A DNA stretch of 10,408 nt from JARROD01 sp037384225 (GTDB lineage Bacteria > Pseudomonadota > Gammaproteobacteria > Pseudomonadales > Cellvibrionaceae). The DNA lies in assembly GCA_037384225.1 (NCBI GenBank), contig JARROD010000240.1, forward strand, positions 1-10,408, given 5' to 3'. The notes below the pieces were generated by a model. That model did no database searches. It was given only the letters and a program-made list of their open reading frames with translations, and was not told the DNA's origin. The position numbers and the translations under genes were made by a program. Shown here piece after piece: positions 1-5,266 of this stretch (within the stretch, counting starts at the first letter, position 1; each line of letters opens with the position of its first letter).

Positions 1-121
1 GAGACTCTTGAATTTCTTCAAAATCAATGTCAAAGGCAGACAAAAGTAACCAAGGTCTTAATGACCAGGTTGAATAATTTTTATTTCCTATTACTAACTT
101 CACTTTATAACGCCTCTCCAT
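1..121 (-). CDS. Glutathione S-transferase family protein, N-terminal fragment (runs off the window)
   Basis: About 40 residues are visible before the window ends. After a short basic leader they read KLVIGNKNYSTWSLRPWLLL, followed by an acidic FEEI segment. This is the typical first beta strand and first helix of the thioredoxin-like GST N-terminal domain, with the glutathione-activating Ser/Thr expected in the NYSTWS stretch. Such enzymes usually conjugate or reduce with glutathione in the cytosol; the substrate cannot be read from this fragment. I chose the ATG at 121 because AGGTG lies 8 bases upstream. An in-frame ATG at 157 would add 12 residues but has a poorer ribosome site. The start is only 42 bases from the stop of the preceding hydrolase gene. 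A GCGTTAT motif, like the 3' boxes of the attC-like sites further along, falls inside the first codons (105-112), so this may be the next cassette in the array. Confidence 0.8.
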   Translation of the reverse strand, partial: MERRYKVKLVIGNKNYSTWSLRPWLLLSAFDIDFEEIQES

Positions 122-163
122 ATAAATATCACCTAGCATTTCGATTTGAATAGACATACCCTA

Positions 164-1126
164 TCATTGCATTAGCTCTTTAAGCCAATCAATTATTATT
201 TTACTGTCTTTGTTATCAACAACCCCCATACTTGGGTGATTTCTGTTTAACAACTCCTTTACCAAAACCATATCTGAATTCAGATCTGCGAAACTTTTAT
301 AAGGTGCAACCAAGTCCTGAGAAGAAGCAAACAAAAGTACAGGAACATTTTCTGATGCAAGAATAGGTTTAATATCTGTATCTTGAACAGTTAAATTTTC
401 TTTACTAAGAGCGGCAGTAGCTCCTAGTAAAATATCTTTGTCGTTAAAAATATACTTCAAGTATGGATAATTCGTGGTTGTATAACGAAGAACAGCCTCG
501 TCAAATCTCAGCATTGGTGCCTGTAGAATAACCCCTTTTATATCGACTCTCATCGTTGATAGATAGGCTGCGGTTACAGCCCCCATAGAATTACCTAACA
601 CGAATAAGTTTTTCTCAGGACTGTGCTCAGATGTAATGAGCTCATCAATGATATGTCTATCACGGACTCCAAAAGTTTTTCTCCCTTCAGATTCTCCATG
701 CCCTAATAGATCTGGCACCAATACATTAAAACCCAAAAATCTAAAGTAGAGTGCCGAGTTAAGCATAAACTCTTTAGAGGCTCGGAAGCCGTGAATCAAG
801 ACAATTGTACCGGAAATTCCATCTGGAACTGATTCACGGCTTAAGTTTAACGTCACCTCAGTGTCATATGAACCACTTTTTAGTTCAGTATGATATTTCA
901 TGCATTTGTTATTAATTGGACCTCCAGATAAGTAGCTAATGCATGCTTTGCTTTCAGATGAGCAATACTTACCTTTCTTAAAGCCAAGAGACTCGATTTG
1001 ATTATCCGATGTAATACTGTCATAGCTAAAGCTATTTGACTTTTGAAGGTATTCTGAAACTAATGCGGTGCAGCTACATAAGCCTAAAAAAACAAATAGG
1101 ATTATGCTTAGTCTAACCAAGCTCAT
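164..1126 (-). CDS. Alpha/beta-hydrolase lipoprotein
   Basis: A 320-residue protein with a lipoprotein signal peptide: a hydrophobic stretch at residues 6-16 followed by LCSC with the lipidated Cys at 19. The mature part is an alpha/beta-hydrolase. VLIHG (109-113) carries the oxyanion-hole HG, DLLGHGES (139-146) is the usual loop, GNSMGA (178-183) is the nucleophile elbow with Ser180, Asp271 lies in SSQDLVAP and His297 in NRNHPS, completing a catalytic triad. The fold resembles the monoglyceride-lipase/lysophospholipase group, so an ester or lipid substrate in the periplasm is likely but not proven. Cysteines at 55, 62 and 75 could form disulfides. An AAGGAG lies about 16 bases before the ATG, farther than ideal. 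The 137-base leader between the attC-like box and the start codon is long for a cassette and may hold its own promoter. The gene appears to be a cassette in the minus-strand array. Confidence 0.88.
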   Translation of the reverse strand: MSLVRLSIILFVFLGLCSCTALVSEYLQKSNSFSYDSITSDNQIESLGFKKGKYCSSESKACISYLSGGPINNKCMKYHTELKSGSYDTEVTLNLSRESVPDGISGTIVLIHGFRASKEFMLNSALYFRFLGFNVLVPDLLGHGESEGRKTFGVRDRHIIDELITSEHSPEKNLFVLGNSMGAVTAAYLSTMRVDIKGVILQAPMLRFDEAVLRYTTTNYPYLKYIFNDKDILLGATAALSKENLTVQDTDIKPILASENVPVLLFASSQDLVAPYKSFADLNSDMVLVKELLNRNHPSMGVVDNKDSKIIIDWLKELMQ

Positions 1127-1156
1127 AACTTTCAGATGAATTCTCCTTAGAGTACT

Positions 1157-1171
1157 AGCAGTTCTTCTGCT
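1157..1171 (-). other. Small hairpin upstream of the hydrolase ribosome site
   Basis: A perfect 5-bp stem (AGCAG / CTGCT) with a 5-base AAGAA loop lies just before the AAGGAG of the hydrolase lipoprotein gene. It could influence translation initiation. Further upstream on the same strand TTAACA and TAACAT sit 16 bases apart and are a weak promoter candidate. Neither assignment can be tested from this sequence alone. Confidence 0.2.
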
Positions 1172-1265
1172 GTAACTTTAAGCTCTCCATTCCGCAGCCT
1201 ATGTTAATAGAAAGATAAACAGTGTTAACTCTAAAGCTATTTTTTATTTTCTACTACATGCCTGC

Positions 1266-1341
1266 GCATAACGCTACCAATAACGGGCCTGAAAAAGTTA
1301 AGCTTTTGGAGATCCAGTAAGATTTCTGGCGATCGTTATAC
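1266..1341 (-). other. Candidate integron attC site (HAD cassette)
   Basis: On the minus strand this 76-base stretch begins GTATAAC and ends GTTATGC, which are inverse copies with one mismatch and fit the R''/R' boxes of an attC. Inside them, CCAGAAA and CCAATAA lie 5 and 4 bases from the TAAC boxes and fit L''/L'. The centre folds through AAAAG / CTTTT around a CTTAA loop. The TAA stop of the HAD gene lies inside the 5' box, a frequent arrangement in integron cassettes. The arms pair only imperfectly, as is usual for attC. No covariance-model search was possible. Confidence 0.6.
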
Positions 1342-1806
1342 ACATAGCTCCTGCAATTCGCTAATGACTTGTACGTTCACGCTTCCCCTATGCTCTGCAC
1401 TTTTTGAAAACCAGATTGGCTGTATACCTACAGCTAGCGCGGGTTTAATGTCTTTGTCGAAATTATCGCCCACCATTGCGATATCTGAGACCGGTTTCCC
1501 TAGCTTTCTTATTATCCTGGGAAGAAAATCCGGTTCGCCTTTCGATACACCCAGGTTTGTCTTGCAAAAATAGCCAGAAATAAACTGACTTAAATTGACT
1601 CTCGCAAATGCCTTTTTAATATCTTCCTCATCGGATTCTTCGGCTCCTGTTGCAATGTAAATAAGAGAATGTTTAGATAGATAGTCAAGAGTTTCGAAGG
1701 CTCCATCAACTGTTTTGACAACTTCCCAATTGCACATTGGGCCGGGAATTCCCTTTAGATCTACCATCAAAGTGTCACCCCAGTCGAAAAGATATATATT
1801 CGTCAT
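1336..1806 (-). CDS. Small HAD-superfamily hydrolase
   Basis: A compact 156-residue haloacid-dehalogenase-type protein. Motif I is FDWGDT (Asp8 nucleophile), motif II is IATG (Thr53), motif III is the Lys89 of SKGEPD and motif IV is GDNFDKD (Asp114 and Asp119, metal binding). The usual motif is DxDGT. Here the +2 position is Gly and an Asp sits at +3, so the standard acid/base Asp is displaced; phosphonatase-type enzymes (DxAGT) also lack it. The cap between motifs I and II is very short, suggesting a C0/C1-like phosphatase acting on a small or macromolecular phosphoester. The substrate is unknown and the cytosol is the likely site. A GGAG lies 8 bases before the ATG. Its stop codon falls inside the downstream attC-like box, supporting cassette status. 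Confidence 0.88.
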   Translation of the reverse strand: MTNIYLFDWGDTLMVDLKGIPGPMCNWEVVKTVDGAFETLDYLSKHSLIYIATGAEESDEEDIKKAFARVNLSQFISGYFCKTNLGVSKGEPDFLPRIIRKLGKPVSDIAMVGDNFDKDIKPALAVGIQPIWFSKSAEHRGSVNVQVISELQELCV

Positions 1807-1834
1807 CCCATGCTCTCCATGTGCTTATAAAGCT

Positions 1835-1889
1835 GTTATAACCGGTGCAGCTTTGCTGCTCGCAGCGCGGCGGCGATAAGTTGTTAACC
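1835..1889 (-). other. Candidate integron attC site (lipoprotein-macrodomain cassette)
   Basis: A 55-base stretch starting GGTTAAC and ending GTTATAAC on the minus strand. It has a GC-rich centre with a GCAGC-AAA-GCTGC hairpin and an adjoining GCTGC-GA-GCAGC. It starts 4 bases after the TAA of the macrodomain gene and ends 28 bases before the HAD start codon. The size and GC-rich core fit a short attC. However, the terminal boxes match each other less well than in the other sites, so this is a moderate call. Confidence 0.42.
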
Positions 1890-1892
1890 CAG

Positions 1893-2873
1893 TTACGTGT
1901 TTTTTGTACCTAATAACTCCATATGATTGATGACCGCTGCTGCTAGACCACCTTTTTGTAACATTTGGCCACCAAGAACGACTTGGTATGCAATATACAT
2001 TTGATTTGCACATTTTTCGACTGGCATTTTGCCTTCTCCGGTAGCAAGACCAGGGCACAAAACAGTTTTAATTTTTTGATAGTTCGTTTTGTTGTGTTCC
2101 AGACATGCTTGTATAATAGCTTTAAACGCTAAATACGCATTAACTGTATTACTTACATTTGATGGAACCCGCATAGTCGGCGCGCTAATCAGAAAAGGCA
2201 GATCATTTAATGCAGTTTCCACAATAATTGCATTGCCTACCGGGATTTCTCCATAATATTTTTGCTCTAATACAGCTCTGACTTTTGATTCAAGCTCCCA
2301 GCCAAAGTGTTTGCTATATTTCAAATCCAGGCCCCCATCCATATATCCAAAACTATTTGCAGGGCTTATAATAGCATCACCTTCCTCTTTCAGTATGTCA
2401 CCATCAATAACTTCGAAAGAATCTATATTATCGAAATATTTTTTCCATGCATAAAACAAATCAGCCTGAAATCGCGCCGCAGCCTCTCTTAACACAGGAA
2501 CAGTTCTCTTTTCAGGCACGAGCATCGCCGGTAAAAAAGAAGCATCGTATACCCTATTTGACCCCCTAAGCTTCGTAATAAGCGCGTGTACATGAGAGTC
2601 ATTTAGTTGAGTAAAGTCATTCGAATAAAAACGCCAGTAATTATCAGTACTCAACTTTAATATAGCTATTCTATTTTTCTCGGGCAATTTAACCTGATAA
2701 TGAAGCAATTCATCAATCTTTTTATCATCATCACCAAAGGTGACACTCTCGACCAATCCTTCTTGAGAACTCGAGGAACCCTCTTGGAAGTAACCTGGAG
2801 GTCGATCTACGGAGCCGACTGTTGAGCACGCCTGAAGAAATATGCAGGCAATTGCTGCGTATATTATTTTCAT
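1893..2873 (-). CDS. Lipoprotein fused to a C-terminal macrodomain (chimera)
   Basis: A 326-residue protein with a lipoprotein signal (LQAC, lipidated Cys16) and a polar linker. Residues about 60-139 resemble the first half of a bacterial lipoprotein family with a VPVLREAAARFQADL stretch. From about residue 140 the sequence switches to a complete macrodomain: FYAWKKYF, IDGDI (156-160), SPANSFGYMDGG (170-181, ADP-ribose-loop Asn173), SAPTMRVP (230-237) and CPGLATGEGKMP (273-284). Macrodomains bind ADP-ribose or related nucleotides and some hydrolyse ADP-ribosyl or phosphate groups; this subgroup is normally a free-standing cytosolic protein. Here it would be exported and lipid-anchored, which is odd. 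The joint lies inside ADL-FYAW, as though two truncated genes were fused in frame. GGAG lies 4 bases before the ATG, and the gene starts 8 bases after the upstream lipoprotein fragment ends. The macrodomain call is firm; relatedness of the N-terminal part rests on my recall of the family. Confidence 0.85.
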   Translation of the reverse strand: MKIIYAAIACIFLQACSTVGSVDRPPGYFQEGSSSSQEGLVESVTFGDDDKKIDELLHYQVKLPEKNRIAILKLSTDNYWRFYSNDFTQLNDSHVHALITKLRGSNRVYDASFLPAMLVPEKRTVPVLREAAARFQADLFYAWKKYFDNIDSFEVIDGDILKEEGDAIISPANSFGYMDGGLDLKYSKHFGWELESKVRAVLEQKYYGEIPVGNAIIVETALNDLPFLISAPTMRVPSNVSNTVNAYLAFKAIIQACLEHNKTNYQKIKTVLCPGLATGEGKMPVEKCANQMYIAYQVVLGGQMLQKGGLAAAVINHMELLGTKNT

Positions 2874-2881
2874 GATTCTCC

Positions 2882-3283
2882 TTACTTGACACTCATAACG
2901 ATGGATTTTCGGTATATAGCTAGGGATAAAATAAGAAAACCTTCCAACAGCCCAAAAGCACCACTACCCGAATACCCCTCTCGCTTCACAATTTTTACTT
3001 TCTCAGGCTCGGCTTTTATTTTTTCTTTGAATGTCGTTAGCTGTAAGTCTAAGTTGGCGGTCATTTTTTCGGCAGCCTCCTTAAAACCATTAACGCTGTC
3101 CAAACGAAGCTCTTCACTAAGATTTATTGGTGTGGATCTACCTTTGATACTGCTAGTGCCAGGCGCGCGAAAAAGCATTTTTCTACTTTCGATGTCATAC
3201 ACTGCCGTATCTAACATTGTACTAGTGTCATTTTTCTCCCCCGAAATCACGTAGGCTCCTACCAAAGTCCAATACGTTAGGTT
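2882..3283 (-). pseudogene. Rhombotarget lipoprotein, C-terminal fragment with GlyGly-CTERM tail
   Basis: The frame matches the C-terminal half of rhombotarget lipoproteins (TIGR04179 as I recall it): YWTLVGAYV, GEKNDTSTMLD, LFRAPGTSS, then an amphipathic segment. It ends in a Gly/Ser-rich GYSGSGAFGL, a hydrophobic span and YRK, which is a GlyGly-CTERM-like sorting tail, the predicted substrate of rhombosortase. The signal peptide, lipobox Cys and the whole N-terminal half are missing. The only usable start is a TTG at 3265 inside the conserved core, and homologous residues (LTYWT) continue upstream of it to about 3283. There the sequence turns into half of an attC-like site. The remnant ends 8 bases before the lipoprotein-macrodomain gene, so the two were probably an operon. 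Without a signal sequence the product could not be sorted, so I call it a pseudogene. Confidence 0.72.
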
Positions 3284-3284
3284 G

Positions 3285-3302
3285 CAAGTCGTTGGTTATG
3301 CT
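3285..3302 (-). other. Truncated attC-like site (5' half only)
   Basis: On the minus strand the DUF6933-like gene ends in GCATAAC, whose TAA is the stop codon, followed by CAACG and ACTTGC. This has the layout R'', spacer, L'' of an attC. The matching L'/R' half is absent: within about 20 bases the sequence becomes the middle of the rhombotarget lipoprotein gene. It looks like a deletion scar that removed the 3' half of the site and the 5' half of the neighbouring gene. Confidence 0.45.
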
Positions 3303-3811
3303 TCCGATCTCAGATGCTGCCTGAGGGCTTCAGACGGAAACACAAACTCCAACGCCCCCATCGGCATATTGTTAAGCGAATGGATGATCCCGGGAATTTC
3401 TGGTTTGTGGAGCCCTCCAGCGTCCATAATCCGATGTTTATAGTGGAATGCGAGTTCGTTCATTGAACCAAGAATGGACTTGTCGGTAGTTTTTGCGTAT
3501 CTAAGTTCAGAATACTCTCTGGCTATTTCCTCACACTCCTCCGCTGAAATTCCCTCCTCAGCCAATATCGGGCGAAGATAACCAATAAACAGCCGATCCA
3601 ACGAACGAATTTCTTCACGATTCACATCTGGAGCAATGAAATTCAACAGCGTCTTATCATTAGTAAACAGCACACACTTTCGCCTGTTGATGTATATGAG
3701 ATTTGCATGCCAGGCCCCCAATCCCGAGGTCGGAATGTCATCTTGAAAAAGTTCGTGATCTTTCAGCCCCATCTCTTTTCGGAGTTTGGCTGTACACCTA
3801 ATCAATTGCAT
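3296..3811 (-). CDS. DUF6933-like hypothetical protein
   Basis: A 171-residue soluble protein with no signal peptide or membrane segment. The N-terminus (LIRCTAKL), WHANLIYINRRKCVLFTND at about residues 34-52 and the following hydrophobic LLNFIAPDV resemble the DUF6933 family of small bacterial proteins, which has no assigned function that I know of. The rest is helical and acidic (ILAEEGISAEECEEIAREY), with FHYKHRIMD near residue 130. The ATG at 3811 lies only 12 bases after a GTTATGT attC-type box, and CAGGG is the only ribosome-site candidate, so translation may be weak or may depend on upstream transcription. The TAA stop lies inside the next attC-like box. Both ends therefore look like those of an integron cassette. 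The family name rests on motif recall and should be checked by profile search. Confidence 0.75.
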   Translation of the reverse strand: MQLIRCTAKLRKEMGLKDHELFQDDIPTSGLGAWHANLIYINRRKCVLFTNDKTLLNFIAPDVNREEIRSLDRLFIGYLRPILAEEGISAEECEEIAREYSELRYAKTTDKSILGSMNELAFHYKHRIMDAGGLHKPEIPGIIHSLNNMPMGALEFVFPSEALRQHLRSEA

Positions 3812-3823
3812 AACAACCCTGAA

Positions 3824-3984
3824 ACATAACGCTGTCCCTCTGATTGGTTTTTAGTGTTTTACTCGCTATCTTCAACTGGTGCTGAAGTATAAGGAACGGG
3901 CAAGGAATAACTTCCCGTTCCTAAAGGCTCTGGGGCTCTGCTTGGCGTAGGTATGACATTTTGTACTTTTGCTAAACGTTATTT
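3824..3984 (-). other. Candidate long attC-like site (DUF4160 cassette)
   Basis: On the minus strand this 161-base stretch starts AAATAAC and ends GTTATGT, inverse boxes with one mismatch and a shared flanking G. Near its midpoint (3893-3921) is a strong stem, GGAACGGG pairing with CCCGTTCC, extended past one bulged base by AAG/CTT around a short loop. The arms between centre and ends pair poorly, and the length is above the usual attC range, so the site may be degenerate. The first base of the box is the last base of the TGA ending the DUF4160-like remnant. The other end is 12 bases from the DUF6933-like start codon. Confidence 0.4.
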
Positions 3985-4138
3985 CATGCACTACCCTTAG
4001 CCTCGCGGTCGCCAGAGACGACATGGACATGCATTCTATCTTCTTCTCGCGAGAAAAAAGAAAAATGGTCATCGAGGCTACTATCCCAGTTTTCATCCAG
4101 CCAGGCAACCCTTTGATACAACTGAATTTTTCGGCCAT
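3984..4138 (-). pseudogene. DUF4160-family gene remnant, frameshifted and truncated
   Basis: One minus-strand frame reads IQLYQRVAWLDENWDSS, then LDDHFSFFSREEDRMHVHVV, SGDREAKG and a stop. The RMHVHV..GDREAK core is characteristic of DUF4160, small proteins often paired with DUF2442 in putative toxin-antitoxin-like loci. That frame has no good start codon. The obvious ATG at 4138 begins MAEK in another frame, and adding one A to the run of five at 4127-4131 would join the two as MAEKIQLYQ. The usual C-terminal part after EAK (FWLEP and a helical tail) is missing, and the stop touches an attC-like box. A MITE-like element ends 19 bases upstream of the ATG. The remnant is therefore broken at both ends and by a frameshift. 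Confidence 0.55.
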
Positions 4139-4157
4139 CTTCCGGCTCTGCTTAAGA

Positions 4158-4367
4158 TATACCCAAAGTGTTTGAGATTTAGATGTGCAGAGTGCGTCAA
4201 TTTTTGTTCCCCCTTCTTTTAATAGCAAGGGCGCGACGACGCTGCATGGCAGGCCCCATGTGAGGGCGCTAGCGCCGCGAATGCCTGGAGCGGCTGGACG
4301 GAGCAACGCTGCCAGGGACAAAAAGGAGCGTGCTCTGTGCACCTAAATCTCAAACGCTTTGGGTATA
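4158..4367. mobile_element. MITE-like element, about 210 bp with terminal inverted repeats
   Basis: The ends are imperfect inverted repeats of about 30 bases. The left end begins TATACCCAAAG and continues through GTTTGAGATTTAG; the right end is its reverse complement with few mismatches, ending CTTTGGGTATA. If the repeat proper begins TACCC, each side is flanked by TA, the target duplication typical of IS630/Tc1-type transposition. The 150-base interior encodes no transposase and is GC-rich compared with its surroundings. The element is non-autonomous and would need a transposase elsewhere. It sits directly upstream of the broken DUF4160 gene. Confidence 0.72.
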
Positions 4368-4424
4368 GTAGCCGCGGTGATGGTTTTGGCAGTCTGTTGA
4401 GCTTGAACTGCGCTCAAAAACTGT

Positions 4425-4479
4425 ATGTAACAAGCAAGACACCGGTGCCACGGGCATAAAAATGACTAAAGAGTTAGGT
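4425..4479 (-). other. Weak attC-like candidate upstream of the MITE
   Basis: On the minus strand ACCTAAC and GTTACAT bound 55 bases. Reading inward from each end gives TAAC, a 5-base spacer and AG.CA on both arms, the R-spacer-L layout of attC. The centre contains the self-complementary CACCGGTG. The match is short and could be chance; if real it would be the first site of the array next to the core chromosome. The surrounding spacer (4368-4612) holds no gene I can support. A 24-codon open stretch just after the exonuclease stop has protein-like composition but no start and no family I recognise. Confidence 0.25.
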
Positions 4480-4612
4480 TTTAGTGTATATTTTCCTGCC
4501 CCTCTTGCTGGACTATGTCTATCAACCAGAGTACCGGGCCATGCGCGACCAGATGTTTCGATACCGTTCAGAAAGTTCGACCGACCGGGATTTGTCAGAA
4601 TAAAAATCGGCG

Positions 4613-5257
4613 TTACAACCGGGCCGCGCGCACTAACTCTTTGAGGGTTAATAGGCCGCCGCCCGCCATATAGGCACACTGCGCCAAAAATAATTCAGCC
4701 GTAGCCAGAGCGTCGGTAAATGCGTTGTGAGCTTTTCGTTCCGGCAGGTGGTAGCGCTGCCGGCACTGGTAAAGGCGCAGTTGATGGGCGCCGTCAGTAA
4801 ACGGCTTGCGCATCAGGCGCCGCCGTTCCAGCTGCAGCGTATCGATAAGTGGATTGGATGTGCAGCGAAATCCCGCACGCCGCAAAAATTCGAGATCCAA
4901 TCTGGCGTGATGAAAGATAAGCGGTTTGTCACCGGCGGCATGCTGCAGTTGCATGATCGCATCGCGAAGCGCAATGCCGAGGCGACGATCGCAATCGCGA
5001 ATGCCGTGGTACTCGGCACTGTCGCCGACGCCGGCGTGATCGCTGATCAACAGGTGTTTACCCCGCGCTGGAATAATTCCCCCTTTGATAATGGGGACAT
5101 AACCAATGCTGAGAATTTCCCCTGTGTCAGGCTGTAGCGAAGAAAGCTCAACATCCAGCGCCAGGAAATCCAGTTGCCGGAAGTCCCGTTTCGCCGATGC
5201 CGCATAGGCGCGCGGTCGGGTGTGAACATGCAACAACCGCTTCAGCCACGTCGGCAT
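4613..5257 (-). CDS. DEDDh 3'-5' exonuclease (DnaQ/epsilon-like)
   Basis: A 214-residue RNase T/DnaQ-fold exonuclease. Exo I is LALDVE (Asp35, Glu37), Exo II is HHARLDLEFL (Asp121) and Exo III is HNAFTDALATAELF (His177, Asp182), a complete DEDDh set coordinating two metal ions for 3'-5' hydrolysis of DNA or RNA. The first 28 residues are a basic extension not needed for catalysis. It is free-standing, not a DNA polymerase III epsilon with a clamp-binding tail, so its physiological substrate is unknown. AGGA precedes the ATG, and the gene starts 9 bases after the stop of the cNMP/CBS/DUF294 gene, indicating co-transcription. This pairing behind VC_2705-type symporters recurs in gammaproteobacteria. 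After the stop, a weak CGGC/GCCG stem followed by ATTTTTATT may serve as a terminator. It is the last core gene before the AT-rich cassette region. Confidence 0.9.
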   Translation of the reverse strand: MPTWLKRLLHVHTRPRAYAASAKRDFRQLDFLALDVELSSLQPDTGEILSIGYVPIIKGGIIPARGKHLLISDHAGVGDSAEYHGIRDCDRRLGIALRDAIMQLQHAAGDKPLIFHHARLDLEFLRRAGFRCTSNPLIDTLQLERRRLMRKPFTDGAHQLRLYQCRQRYHLPERKAHNAFTDALATAELFLAQCAYMAGGGLLTLKELVRAARL

Positions 5258-5266
5258 ACCCGCTTC

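Noticed and set aside
3893..3921. Strong hairpin considered as a rho-independent terminator
   Set aside because: No run of T follows on either strand, and it sits at the centre of an attC-like palindrome.
3872..4342. Minus-strand open frame of 156 codons
   Set aside because: It runs out of the MITE-like element, through the DUF4160 remnant in the wrong frame and into the attC-like site; no coherent protein.
3812..4612. Search for an integrase gene or attI
   Set aside because: No tyrosine-recombinase motif in any frame; the stretch is explained by the attC-like site, the DUF4160 remnant, the MITE-like element and short spacer.
4350..4679. Minus-strand open frame of 109 codons and a plus-strand frame at 4462-4644
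   Set aside because: They overlap the exonuclease 3' end and the spacer, lack ribosome sites and resemble no family I know.
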